Assembly (NCBI GenBank): GCA_964449285.1
Contig: CAYUZX010000009.1
Span: 4,056-68,055 of the forward strand
Length of the DNA stretch: 64,000 nt
Source: QYOJ01 sp964449285
GTDB taxonomy: Bacteria; Bacteroidota; Bacteroidia; Bacteroidales; FEN-979
Reading direction: 5' to 3'
Below the pieces are notes generated by a model. The model did no database searches and was not told the origin of the DNA. It saw nothing but the letters and a program-made list of their open reading frames with translations. Positions 49,662 through 59,581 of the stretch are shown one piece after another (positions within the stretch are counted from its first letter, which is position 1; every line of letters starts with the position of its first letter). The translations under genes and the position numbers were made by a program.

Positions 49662-51425
49662 TCATTTCATCTCGTATGTTGTTGGTCCATTGCTGTAATC
49701 TGTCTGATTCAGCCAGAATGCAGGATAACCGATTACCCGCGTAAGATCCGTTTCCGGCGTTGAATACTCCCCATTGGGAAGATTGATGTATCCATCTGAA
49801 TATTTCGCGACAATCGCGGCAGCCATGTTCCACCAATCAGATATTACGCTGTCGGCATTGGCCCGACATCGGTCAGTCAAAAATGTGCGTATTTGATCAG
49901 GAGGGAGTCCTTCTACCGCCTTGTCGGTCACTGCAATGAGCTCCGTTTCCTGCTGTTCTAATCGGGATTGCAGCGGCATGATATCGGCACGGGTGATCTG
50001 ACGGAAGTTTAGTCTCGACCAGTTATTGACAAAGTTAAAGGGCCACCAGGCGCACCTTCCATAAAATTTCTGAGGGCCTCCAGTCTGCATTGCTTCCGGC
50101 AGTTCATTCACGTTGGTATAAAAGGGCATGAAGACAGTAGTATAGGAGACATCCGGCCCAAACCATACCACTCCTTTCGTGGTTTCGGGATGTTGTGGCC
50201 GAAGCTTACAAACAAATGTATATCCTTGATAGAACACAGAAATTGCTCGTTCCCAGGCCCCAATCATCTTTTTCCCTGTAGATACGTCATTCTGGTTTCC
50301 ATCATAGGGTCCGACAAACCTGTGGGGATCACCATAGGGGCCTGCTGCCACTCCCTTTGTCAGGTCGAACTGAGTCCCCTCATAGTGATCACGGTAGAGA
50401 GAAAAAACGTCGGAAGTAGTAAGTTTATCTTTCGGTTTGATTGAAAACGGGTAATCGAATGTATAGCCATTTTCCACCCATGGAGAGAGTCCAAGGTCAG
50501 GATTTACCCTGTCGAGAACCCTCCAGACTCTCCTCAGCGAATAGTAGGGGTGGTTGTATTCACCCGGACTTACCGCTTTCAACCAGTCAACCGGACCATC
50601 TTTTTCCTCGTCCCACCATCCCAGTTTTTTCAAACCTGGGATCAGGTAGTCGGAAAATAAAAAGTTATCCGCATCATTTTTAACAAGATAACGGATCCTG
50701 AATTCGTTGGCTGCGACAAAAAACTCACCATCGGGTACGCGCTGGGCAACCCAGGCTGAGTGGTAGACGTCATCGGGCAATGCACACATCTCGAACACCC
50801 AGGCCTCATTCTCGTCTGCAACGAGTAGGGTCTCACCCGTGGAGTAGTAGCCATAACGCTCCATCAGCTTCCCCATGAGCAGGATGGCTTCACGGGCGGT
50901 TTTGCAGTTTTCCAGGGCAATTCGGGAGAGTTCCTGTGTATAGAATATGCGCATTGGTTTCCCCGGAGCCCTGACAGCATTTGCATCGGGTTCGAAATTA
51001 GCGCCGTTGGTGCACTCTCCGAACATCAGGTTGTGCTCATTCATAATCCCGTAATTTCCGTCGAAATAGGCGAAAGATTGTTCATTTTTATGTCCCAGGA
51101 TGCTCCAAATATCCTCGTAAGGCATATGAAAGAGTACCGGTGTCAACGGGTACCCCGGAATACTGTATCCCGGCCCCCTGTCGATGGTATTGATCCGTGG
51201 ATAGCGGTAGTGTTCCTGGTAGATGGCTCTGCTTCCTGTCTGAAACCTGGATGGGACAAAGACCATGCGCTGGTCTCCCAGTTCATCGTCATCCGAATGG
51301 GCAACCATCATGGATCCGTCGGCGCTGGCTCCTTTGGTGATGATCATGGTGGTACATGACTGGCTGTTGGAAGATAACAACAGGAGAGAAAAAACAAAAA
51401 GAGTTGAAAAAATGCATCGTCTCAT
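49662..51425 (-). CDS. C69 family dipeptidase
   Basis: A 587-residue secreted peptidase. After the signal peptide (RRCIFSTLFVFSLLLLSSNS) comes SCTTMIITKGASADGS: the Cys becomes the N-terminal nucleophile of the Ntn-hydrolase fold. DDELGDQR and FGECTNGANF segments fit the C69 (PepD) family. The gene's stop lies at the gap edge but is intact (49662-49664). It is 90 bases downstream of the GH92 gene. Probable role: dipeptide hydrolysis in the periplasm or outside. Confidence 0.9.
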   Translation of the reverse strand: MRRCIFSTLFVFSLLLLSSNSQSCTTMIITKGASADGSMMVAHSDDDELGDQRMVFVPSRFQTGSRAIYQEHYRYPRINTIDRGPGYSIPGYPLTPVLFHMPYEDIWSILGHKNEQSFAYFDGNYGIMNEHNLMFGECTNGANFEPDANAVRAPGKPMRIFYTQELSRIALENCKTAREAILLMGKLMERYGYYSTGETLLVADENEAWVFEMCALPDDVYHSAWVAQRVPDGEFFVAANEFRIRYLVKNDADNFLFSDYLIPGLKKLGWWDEEKDGPVDWLKAVSPGEYNHPYYSLRRVWRVLDRVNPDLGLSPWVENGYTFDYPFSIKPKDKLTTSDVFSLYRDHYEGTQFDLTKGVAAGPYGDPHRFVGPYDGNQNDVSTGKKMIGAWERAISVFYQGYTFVCKLRPQHPETTKGVVWFGPDVSYTTVFMPFYTNVNELPEAMQTGGPQKFYGRCAWWPFNFVNNWSRLNFRQITRADIMPLQSRLEQQETELIAVTDKAVEGLPPDQIRTFLTDRCRANADSVISDWWNMAAAIVAKYSDGYINLPNGEYSTPETDLTRVIGYPAFWLNQTDYSNGPTTYEMK

Positions 51426-51515
51426 GGCATAAGGATTTAATAATCTGTGAATAACATCGTAAATCTACGAAATAAATCGAAGAATCATTAATTTGTAGAT
51501 ACGATGTTCAGATGA

Positions 51516-54473
51516 TTAATCCACGCTGATCTCGTCCACAAAGATCCAGCATTTATTTCCCGCTCCCGGATGCCAATCCGGGCAGATCCCTGGCGTTTTG
51601 GCTACCACCTTAATATACCTGGCCTGTAGAGGAGGGACCAGGTCAGCCCATTGTTCCAGGGTCTTGGGTGTATAATCTTTTTGTGAGAATTCATGGATAG
51701 AAATTCCGACAGGAGAAAAGGTCGCTCCGTCAATGGATATAAAGAACTCAATTTCAGTTGGGAAAAAAATCCAGGAACCTACATCCTGCAAAAAACCAAC
51801 AGAAATCTTTTTTACTTCCTCAACTTCCCCCAGATCCACCACGGCATCCAGGTTAACACCCTCATATCCTTGCCAGACCCCAGTTTTGAAATTATCTCCC
51901 CCTTTTTTAAAGTCAATAAGTGCAATATCACCTCCGGCTGAATATTGAGGTGCATAAGGAGTATTTAGTTTGATCTTACGGTTCTCCGGAATTTTCTGGA
52001 ATGTGGATTCGATGATGAGACTTGGCACCCCTCCCTCTTTTTGAGCGAAAGCCTTTATGGTTGAGGTTTTGCAGATGGTGATGGGGACTGAATACAGATA
52101 CCAGATGCCGGATGCCAGATAGGAGATCTTCGCTGCCGGATCGGGAGAAGAGAGAATAATCGTTGTGGAATCAAAGAAGGTCGCATCTCCTTCAGCCACA
52201 AAAGGAACTGGTTGAATCAATTCGTCATTCGTCATTCGTAATTGGCTTTGCCGAACTCCGCTTAGCTCCGCTTCGTAATTCGGAATGGTTCCCCATTCGT
52301 AATTTGGTTCAGGTCCCATTGTAAATACTAATTCCCCGCCATTCATGATCTCCTGATGCCAGATGCCAGATACCTGATGCCTGATGCCATTCAGGGTGCA
52401 GGATTGAATGTAATAGCTATCGTCACTCAGGTTATTTGCCTTGATTGTAAATGTTTTGCCACTCTCCATCTCAATTTTTGCAAAGGGAAACTTGGGGGTG
52501 CCGATAGCATAATAATTCGACCCGGGAGCTACCGGATAGAATCCCAGTGCTGAGAAGACATACCAGGCCGACATTTGTCCGCAATCCTCATTTCCACACA
52601 ACCCATCCCTGTTGTTACTAAAGAAATCCTTCATGATCCGGTGGATGAGCTCCTGGGTTTTCCAGGGCTGGCCGATATAGTCGTAGAGGTATGCCATGTG
52701 ATGGCTGGGTTCATTTCCCTGTGCATACTGGCCAATCAAACCGGTAATATCGGCCTGATCCCAGCCGGTTGTGGTCATATCCGCTCCAAAGAGTGAATCA
52801 AGCCGTTTCGCAAATCGTTCCGCGCCACCCATCAGATCAATTAATCCTGGAATGTCCTGAGGTACATAAAAACGATATTGCCAGGCATTGGCTTCGGTGT
52901 AGTTGAAGTTGACTTCATAAGGATCAAACGGAGTGAACCACTGGTTGTTAAGTTTTGCCCGCATGAAGCCCGAGGATGGGTCAAAGATATTTTTATAATA
53001 TTGAGCACGGCGGATGAACTCCCTGTAATCTGCATCTTTTCCCATCTCTCTTGCCATCTGCGCTATGCACCAGTCATCGAATGCGTACTCCAGCGTTTTG
53101 GAGACCGACTCACCCTCCTGATCACCTGGTATGAATCCATGGGTTTTATAATACTGAAGCCCACATTGATCCTGGTTTGCACTGGTCTTCATCGCTATAA
53201 AAGCCAGTTCTGCATCAAATTCGCGGATACCCTTCAGGTAGGCATCGGCAATTACAGGGACGGCATGGTAGCCGATCATACAATTTGTCTCATTGGCAGA
53301 GAGCTCCCATACCGGTAAAAGCCCACTCTCTTCATATTGACGAATGAAAGTTCTGATGAAGTCGTTGGTTCGTTTCTGATCGATGATGGTCAGCAGGGGA
53401 TGTAATGCCCGATAGGTATCCCAAAGAGAAAATACGGTATAATAGTCGAAGCTGTCGGCCTGGTGAACCTGCAAATCCCTGCCAAGGTACTTCCCATCTA
53501 CATCCATATAGAGGTTCGGACTTAAGAGAGCATGATAAAGAGCAGTATAAAAGACGGTTTGATCGTCACGGCTTCCTCCAGAAAGTGTGATCTTCTCCAA
53601 CTCCTTTGTCCATGCCGACCGACAGGCTTCAAGTACATTATCAAAATTCCATGCGGGATTTTCTGTTTCGAGATTCTGACGAGCTCCTTCAATGCTCACT
53701 GCCGAAATCCCGATCTTTACCAAAAGTTTTTCATAGCGTTTGAGGGGCTGAAAACGGAACAAGGCTTTCACATTGCTCCCGGCAATTTCTTTCAAACTAT
53801 CTTTGCGATCCCCTTCAGCTTCGATGACCACCTCCAGAATGGGTCTTGAAAACCGGATCACGAAGAAGAGGCGTTGTTCTTTTGCCCAGGCAGTGGAGAA
53901 TCGGTATCCTTCAATCTCACGATCGCCAACGACTTTCATACCCGATTCAAGTACCTTATCCCGGTGTTGAAGATCGAGAACTACTTCGGGCATCTCTGAA
54001 GAGGGGTAGGTGTAACGATGAAATCCGGTTCGTTTTGTTGCCGTTAGCTCCACATCGATATCATATTTTGATAAGCTAACCCGGTAATATCCGGGTGATG
54101 CCTTCTCGGAAGAGATATTAAACGAAGAGGCATAGCCATAATCAGACAGCGAAATATTTCCTGTAACCGGCATCAGTAGAATATCCCCGTAATCAGAACA
54201 TCCGGTGCCGCTCAAATGTGTGTGTGTGAAGCCATAGATAGTATCGTCGGAGGCATGGTACGCTGAGCAGCCATCCCATCCCTCAAGCCTGGTATCCGGA
54301 CTCACCTGGATCATCCCGAAAGGATAACTTGCCCCGGGATAGGTATGACCGTGTCCACCGGTACCAATAAAGGGATTCACAAAATCGGTCAGCCTGACCC
54401 GTCTCTGCCCAAAGCCAGAAGAAACCGAAAACAAGCTGATTATCAACAGTATGTTTACAATATTTTTCGCCAT
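51516..54473 (-). CDS. GH92 family alpha-mannosidase
   Basis: A 985-residue secreted glycosidase (signal AKNIVNILLIISLFSVSSGFG). The GH92 hallmarks are FVNPFIGTGGHGHTYPG at the start, FSLWDTYRALHPLLTI, GNEPSHHMAYLYDY and GNEDCGQMSAWYVFSALGFYP. C-terminal to it is a beta-rich region (about 720-985) with a chitobiase-like segment and a discoidin-like part (VGFLQDVGSWIFFP). That region contains three repeat-derived segments (see 52094-52393). GH92 enzymes remove alpha-mannose from N-glycans. It forms a pair with the GH2 mannosidase upstream, 18 bases apart. Confidence 0.92.
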   Translation of the reverse strand: MAKNIVNILLIISLFSVSSGFGQRRVRLTDFVNPFIGTGGHGHTYPGASYPFGMIQVSPDTRLEGWDGCSAYHASDDTIYGFTHTHLSGTGCSDYGDILLMPVTGNISLSDYGYASSFNISSEKASPGYYRVSLSKYDIDVELTATKRTGFHRYTYPSSEMPEVVLDLQHRDKVLESGMKVVGDREIEGYRFSTAWAKEQRLFFVIRFSRPILEVVIEAEGDRKDSLKEIAGSNVKALFRFQPLKRYEKLLVKIGISAVSIEGARQNLETENPAWNFDNVLEACRSAWTKELEKITLSGGSRDDQTVFYTALYHALLSPNLYMDVDGKYLGRDLQVHQADSFDYYTVFSLWDTYRALHPLLTIIDQKRTNDFIRTFIRQYEESGLLPVWELSANETNCMIGYHAVPVIADAYLKGIREFDAELAFIAMKTSANQDQCGLQYYKTHGFIPGDQEGESVSKTLEYAFDDWCIAQMAREMGKDADYREFIRRAQYYKNIFDPSSGFMRAKLNNQWFTPFDPYEVNFNYTEANAWQYRFYVPQDIPGLIDLMGGAERFAKRLDSLFGADMTTTGWDQADITGLIGQYAQGNEPSHHMAYLYDYIGQPWKTQELIHRIMKDFFSNNRDGLCGNEDCGQMSAWYVFSALGFYPVAPGSNYYAIGTPKFPFAKIEMESGKTFTIKANNLSDDSYYIQSCTLNGIRHQVSGIWHQEIMNGGELVFTMGPEPNYEWGTIPNYEAELSGVRQSQLRMTNDELIQPVPFVAEGDATFFDSTTIILSSPDPAAKISYLASGIWYLYSVPITICKTSTIKAFAQKEGGVPSLIIESTFQKIPENRKIKLNTPYAPQYSAGGDIALIDFKKGGDNFKTGVWQGYEGVNLDAVVDLGEVEEVKKISVGFLQDVGSWIFFPTEIEFFISIDGATFSPVGISIHEFSQKDYTPKTLEQWADLVPPLQARYIKVVAKTPGICPDWHPGAGNKCWIFVDEISVD
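52094..52393. repeat. Three clustered micro-repeats inside the GH92 gene
   Basis: A GATGCCGGATGCCAGAT unit at 52095-52125, an ATTCGTCATTCGTAATTGG...CGTAATTCGG stretch at 52222-52310, and a TGATGCCAGATGCCAGATACC run at 52357-52392. They encode SGIWYLYS, a PNYEWGTIPNYEAELSG segment plus RMTNDELI, and GIRHQVSGIWHQEIM. They fall in the less conserved C-terminal beta domain of the enzyme. Confidence 0.8.
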
Positions 54474-54491
54474 TTTGCTATTTCACCATTT

Positions 54492-57038
54492 CTATTTGAT
54501 ATAGGTGTCCACCAGCGAGATCACCTTGATCGAATCCTGTATGCTGACGACCGTTTCCTGTGTATTGAACTGGATGTTCTTTACTTCAAAAGGCATCAGG
54601 TCGAAGTAGTTATCGGTGAAATCACCAGGTACCGATGAACTCAGGAAAACCCCCTTAGCCAGCTTTGTTGTATAAAGGTTCAACAGATACCCTGTTGAGG
54701 TCTTCTGGGTGGTGATGTCGATTGGCGCTTTCTCAAGTTTCATCTCTTTTGGGGGTACAAAATAGTAAAGGTTCGCAGCCCTAATGCCCAGGATGTTTTT
54801 AATCTGAGTATAAATGAAGAGTCTGGACCGGTCAATTCCATTGAGAACTCCGGATAAATTAGTATCCATGACAAGTTCTGTCCGAGAGGCAGAAAAGTCG
54901 TATAGCATCTCCTCTTGCCATATAACTTTACCGTCAAAATCGGCAAGCACTACCCACAGGTTCGCTTTCTGATTATCCGGTTCGTCAAAAGTGGCATACA
55001 CTTTTAACTCATCACCTTCCATTTCAGGCTTGACGAAGAAATCGCGGTAGGCTCGGCTGGCGGCGTAGTAGGAGGCTTTCTTCTTCCCGTAATAGTCGAT
55101 GGTAGACCACGAGACAACCGGCCACGAATCGTTCAGTTGCCAGTACATAGTACCCATACATGCCGGTTTGGCACGACGGTGGGCTTCAATTGCAGTTTTC
55201 AGGCCATCTGCCTGCAACAATTGACTGACGTATGCATACATTTCAAAATCGATAGGCACAATATAGTCCCGTTTCATATACTCATCAATGATTTCATATC
55301 CAACAGGGTGTTTCTGATGAGCGTTCATTACATTGGAGCCCAGATGTCTCTCGGAGGGAGGGGCGAACTTTTCAATGGTACTATAATCAGGGAATCCCTG
55401 GAAACCATATTCTGAAACGAACCGCCCCACCTTTTCATTGTACATTTCGAAGGGCTCTTTCCCCCACCAAACGCCCCAGTAGTGCAGATCGCCCTCTCTC
55501 AGGCTCTCTTCCCGGCCCCAGCCATGCATCGGACTGCTACTGATGTATGGACGCAGGGTATCGTGGCGAAGAAGAGCATAGGGTATAAATTCCTTGAAGA
55601 TCTTCCGGTAATTTCGGTAGATCCTCGATGAGTCCTGCTTATTGTACCCGTATTCCTTCACCCACCCCCAGTTGTACCATCCCTCTTCCATCTCATTGTT
55701 TCCACACCAGAGTACAATGGAGGGGTGACGACGCAGCCTGACAATATTCTGAATCACCTCATCCCTCACACTCCTGAAGAACTGATCATCTTCAGGGTAC
55801 ATTGCGTTGGCGAACATGAAATCCTGCCAAACCATGATCCCCTTCTCATCACAAAGGTCGTAAAAGATATCGTTTTCATAGATGCCGCCGCCCCATACCC
55901 GTAGCATGTTTATATTGGATGTATCCACATCTTTTATCAAAGCAGTATACATTGAATCGGTTACACGTGATGGGAAGTTGTCCATCGGAATGTAGTTTGC
56001 TCCCCGAATAAATACAGGTTTACCATTAACTTTCAGGTAGAATGATTTGCCAATGGAGTCCGCTTCCTGAATCAGTTCAACAGTACGCAGTCCTATTTTC
56101 TGATGGCCTTCAGCTTCTTTTCGCCCTGCAAACCATACCTGGTACCCCAGGTTGTAACGTATTGGGGCTCCCATCCCATTTGGCCACCATCGTTTTGGAT
56201 TGATCATGTCGAAATCGATTCGAATGGCATTGACTCCTTTGGTGAGTAATTCACGTCCTTCAAAAAACACAGTGGAATCAAACATCAGTTTAAAGTCGGC
56301 AGTATCAGTGAGGGATGATTTCATGACAAACGAAGCCGACATCCTGGCTAACGAATCTGTAAGGCTCTTTTGAATGAAGTTAACCCCCAGTACATCGACG
56401 TATTTCCAGTATTTAATATAGATTGGACGCCAGATGCCCATCGTGACATACGTTGGACCCCAGTCCCAGCCAAACTGGTACGCCGCTTTTCGACACACCA
56501 CCCGTTCATCACCAGGAAGCTTGTATGGAAGTTCGTCGTAAAAGACTTTGTTCACCTTGGTAATAGAGGGAAACTCTACTTTTATCCTGTTATAACCGAT
56601 CCTCAGGAATTGTTTAACATTGGCGTACCAGCTTTTGAACATGTTATCGGCTGTTATCACCAGGGAGTCGTTGACATAGACCTTTGCATAGGTGTCAAGT
56701 CCTTCACATACAAGCTGGATGTTGCGGTTTGCGAAGAAATCGCGATCCAACTCGAAATATTTTTCATAAACCCATCCGGTATCAGAGATCCACTGGAGTT
56801 TCTCTTCAAAGGCAGCAGAGAAAGGATCTGGGATTACCTTATTTTGCTGTAGGTCAAGCTGTACAACTCCAGGTACAACAGCATTATAGATCTTTTTGGA
56901 TCCCTGTTGTCTCAGTTGCCAGGTGCCGTCGAGCGGAAAAATATTGGCATTATCTTGAGCAACTATTGGGAGTGTTCCAATTACCATGAACAAAATGGAG
57001 AACAAAAGTGCGAAGTTCAGTTTCATCGATATTTTCAT
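54492..57038 (-). CDS. GH2 family beta-mannosidase
   Basis: About 848 residues from the ATG at 57038, chosen because it opens a signal peptide (MKLNFALLFSILFMVIGTLP); an upstream ATG at 57080 only adds a poor leader. GH2 landmarks are MLRVWGGGIYENDIFYDLCDE-type (key residues WGGGIYE), the acid/base Glu in WCGNNEMEEG, and the nucleophile region FVSEYGFQGFP, plus WQLNDSWP. The WGGG and NNE forms fit beta-mannosidase rather than beta-galactosidase. Exported. It should remove the beta-linked core mannose while the GH92 enzyme takes alpha-mannose. Confidence 0.9.
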   Translation of the reverse strand: MKISMKLNFALLFSILFMVIGTLPIVAQDNANIFPLDGTWQLRQQGSKKIYNAVVPGVVQLDLQQNKVIPDPFSAAFEEKLQWISDTGWVYEKYFELDRDFFANRNIQLVCEGLDTYAKVYVNDSLVITADNMFKSWYANVKQFLRIGYNRIKVEFPSITKVNKVFYDELPYKLPGDERVVCRKAAYQFGWDWGPTYVTMGIWRPIYIKYWKYVDVLGVNFIQKSLTDSLARMSASFVMKSSLTDTADFKLMFDSTVFFEGRELLTKGVNAIRIDFDMINPKRWWPNGMGAPIRYNLGYQVWFAGRKEAEGHQKIGLRTVELIQEADSIGKSFYLKVNGKPVFIRGANYIPMDNFPSRVTDSMYTALIKDVDTSNINMLRVWGGGIYENDIFYDLCDEKGIMVWQDFMFANAMYPEDDQFFRSVRDEVIQNIVRLRRHPSIVLWCGNNEMEEGWYNWGWVKEYGYNKQDSSRIYRNYRKIFKEFIPYALLRHDTLRPYISSSPMHGWGREESLREGDLHYWGVWWGKEPFEMYNEKVGRFVSEYGFQGFPDYSTIEKFAPPSERHLGSNVMNAHQKHPVGYEIIDEYMKRDYIVPIDFEMYAYVSQLLQADGLKTAIEAHRRAKPACMGTMYWQLNDSWPVVSWSTIDYYGKKKASYYAASRAYRDFFVKPEMEGDELKVYATFDEPDNQKANLWVVLADFDGKVIWQEEMLYDFSASRTELVMDTNLSGVLNGIDRSRLFIYTQIKNILGIRAANLYYFVPPKEMKLEKAPIDITTQKTSTGYLLNLYTTKLAKGVFLSSSVPGDFTDNYFDLMPFEVKNIQFNTQETVVSIQDSIKVISLVDTYIK

Positions 57039-57109
57039 TGCAGGAAGTTTAGATAATTCGGGCAAAATTAATTGATTCATCCTACTTTTTCTTAATTTCG
57101 ACTAATAAT

Positions 57110-58306
57110 ATGAAAGGCATGACCTCTCAATATCTTTTAGACCTCTTCTTTCAACACTATGGCAAGCCTGAATTAATGCCATTAATCTATTTTGCTCCGG
57201 GACGGGTGAACCTCATCGGTGAACACACCGATTACAACGGAGGTTTTGTGCTGCCCTGTGCCCTGCAATATGGAACATACCTGATCATCAGACCTATAGA
57301 TGAGTCAGTTATCCGTCTTGCCTCAACCAACATGGAGTTTCAGACCGAGGTGCCTTTGATTGGGAATTTCATCAGAATGGAGAATCACTGGGTCAACTAT
57401 CCTCTGGGTGTGATTCAACAGTTCATGCAACAGAAAATTCAAATCGTTGGGATGGAGATGCTGTTTACCGGAGATATTCCCAACAATGCCGGATTATCCT
57501 CCTCTGCCTCCATTGAAATGGTTACAGCGTATGCCTTAAATGCCTTGACCGGGTCGAACCTCCCGATGATAGATTTAATTAAACTGTCACAAAAAGCAGA
57601 AAATCAGTTTGTCGGAGTCAATTGTGGCATCATGGACCAATTTGCAGTAGGGATGGGGGTGAAGGATCATGCGATCTTTCTGAATTGTAAAACACTGGAG
57701 CATAAAATGGTTCCTGTTCTACTCGATGGAATCTCGATGGTTGTTGCAAATACAAATAAGCAACGTGGGCTTGCTGATTCGAAATACAACGAACGGGTAG
57801 CCGAGTGTCAACTGGCTGTTACTTACCTCAGCAAATTGTTTAACGTCAGCCGGCTTAGCGAAATTAGCTTTATGCAATTTTACAAAATGCAGGATCAGAT
57901 CCCTGATGAAGTTATCCGCCGCCGGGCAAGGCATGTCATCTCAGAAAACCAACGAGTTCTTAATGCTGTGTCATGCCTTTGGAACAATAACATCCTGGAA
58001 TTCGGAGCACTGATGAATGCTTCCCACGAGTCGTTAAGGGATAATTATGAAGTGACCGGCTTTGAACTGGATACCCTGGTGGAAGAGGCCCAAATGATAC
58101 CGGGCGTGATTGGCTCGAGAATGACCGGTGCCGGTTTCGGTGGTTGTACTGTTACCCTGGTCAGAGCAGAAGCGCTGGATCGATTTGTAGAAGAGGTTGG
58201 AAAGAGGTATTTCGATAAAACAGGCCTGAAGGTTGATTTCTATACGGTGGAAGTTTCAGATGGAGCCAGGAAAATTAATCCCCAGTCCCAAATTTGTACA
58301 CCGTGA
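57110..58306 (+). CDS. galK: Galactokinase
   Basis: A 398-residue GHMP kinase: the galactokinase signature GRVNLIGEHTDYNGGFVLPC, the ATP motif NNAGLSSSASIEM and the C-terminal GSRMTGAGFGGCTVTLV. Asp/Asn residues for galactose binding (GEHTDY, MDQFAVGMG) are present. It phosphorylates alpha-D-galactose to galactose 1-phosphate. Its 3' end overlaps that of the convergent aldose 1-epimerase by 32 bases, and the two enzymes act in sequence in the Leloir pathway. Confidence 0.95.
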   Translation: MKGMTSQYLLDLFFQHYGKPELMPLIYFAPGRVNLIGEHTDYNGGFVLPCALQYGTYLIIRPIDESVIRLASTNMEFQTEVPLIGNFIRMENHWVNYPLGVIQQFMQQKIQIVGMEMLFTGDIPNNAGLSSSASIEMVTAYALNALTGSNLPMIDLIKLSQKAENQFVGVNCGIMDQFAVGMGVKDHAIFLNCKTLEHKMVPVLLDGISMVVANTNKQRGLADSKYNERVAECQLAVTYLSKLFNVSRLSEISFMQFYKMQDQIPDEVIRRRARHVISENQRVLNAVSCLWNNNILEFGALMNASHESLRDNYEVTGFELDTLVEEAQMIPGVIGSRMTGAGFGGCTVTLVRAEALDRFVEEVGKRYFDKTGLKVDFYTVEVSDGARKINPQSQICTP

Positions 58307-59417
58307 TCTCGCGATACTCTTCTCCTGGTTTCAGTATCGTGTTCGGGAAATCAGGGTGGTTTGGGGAATCGGGAAAGTGCTGGGTCTCCAGACACAACCC
58401 GTAATTTTTTCCGTAAACTTTTCCTCCTTTGCCCTTAATCGAGCCATCCAGGAAGTTTCCTGAATAGAACTGGATGCCTGGTTGTGTCGTGTAAATTTTC
58501 ACTTCGCGACCACTTTTCGGATCTAGCAGCGTAGCCGCCAGGGAAAGATCCCCGGAGTTTTTATCAAGTATATAATTATGGTCATATCCCCCTTTGACCT
58601 GTTCAATCCGGGATCCAACCTCATGCGGTGTGTTGAAATCCATTGGAGTCCCTGCTATAGGAGGCATAAGCCCGGTTGGTATCGATTCGTCGTTAACATC
58701 GGTCAGCTGAGCTGCAACGATCGATAAAATATGGCCGAGTACATTGGTGTCAGCCGTAGTGAGGTTGAAATAGGTGTGATTGCAGAGATTAACCGGGCAG
58801 GCCTCATCGGTAGTAGCTGTTATGCTTGTTTCAAGTTCGTTGTTATTCGAGAGGGTATAGGTTACTTTCGCATAGAGATTGCCCGGATACCCCTCTTCTC
58901 CATCTTTGCTTAGATAAGAGAGTCCCAGCCCAACGGATGTAGAATCGTTAATTTCGGTTGCATCCCACACAACTTTGTCAAACCCTTTATTTCCTCCGTG
59001 AAGGTGATTATTCCCATTATTTGTTGCAAGCTTATAGGTTGATCCATTCAACGTAAACTGTCCGCATGAAATCCGGTTTGCATACCGGCCAACGATCGCC
59101 CCGAAATAGGGGTTGTCGTCGAGGTACCCCTTCAGGCTATCGTACCCAAGAACGATGTCTCCCAGATTCCCATGCCGGTCTGGCGTCCAGATTTGCGTTA
59201 TGATGCCTCCATAATTAGTGATCTTTACAACAATCCCGTTTTTATTAGTCAGGGTATACAGGAAGACCTCCTGGTTTTGCACGGAGCCAAATGGTTCTTT
59301 CATGATAGAGAGGGTTGATTTGGTTGATGATGTATTTCGATTCCCGGCATCCTGACATGCTATAAAGAGACCGGATGTCAGAATAACTACCAGTAGATTG
59401 ATGGAATAACGTTTCAT
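58275..59417 (-). CDS. galM: Aldose 1-epimerase (mutarotase), lipoprotein
   Basis: A 380-residue GalM with lipobox ending LFIACQ (Cys21). Active-site His in GNNHLHGG and CNHTYFNL and the Glu in LCLETQHFPDSPNHP are present; GRYANRI is the binding loop. It interconverts alpha and beta galactose, so it acts before galactokinase, but as an envelope lipoprotein. It converges with galK with a 32-base overlap of coding sequence, an uncommon arrangement for functionally linked genes. Confidence 0.93.
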   Translation of the reverse strand: MKRYSINLLVVILTSGLFIACQDAGNRNTSSTKSTLSIMKEPFGSVQNQEVFLYTLTNKNGIVVKITNYGGIITQIWTPDRHGNLGDIVLGYDSLKGYLDDNPYFGAIVGRYANRISCGQFTLNGSTYKLATNNGNNHLHGGNKGFDKVVWDATEINDSTSVGLGLSYLSKDGEEGYPGNLYAKVTYTLSNNNELETSITATTDEACPVNLCNHTYFNLTTADTNVLGHILSIVAAQLTDVNDESIPTGLMPPIAGTPMDFNTPHEVGSRIEQVKGGYDHNYILDKNSGDLSLAATLLDPKSGREVKIYTTQPGIQFYSGNFLDGSIKGKGGKVYGKNYGLCLETQHFPDSPNHPDFPNTILKPGEEYREITVYKFGTGD

Positions 59418-59581
59418 GATTCGTGGCTTTGTTGATACAAACTTATCAATTTACGAAGTACGATTTTAGATTTTCGATAGAAATGTTCAATTTTGGTGCC
59501 GGACAGGGGAAACGAAAATGAAACACGAGATACGAACCGGATGAAGCGGATTTCGGCATAGCCAAATAAGCAAGAATCGAC

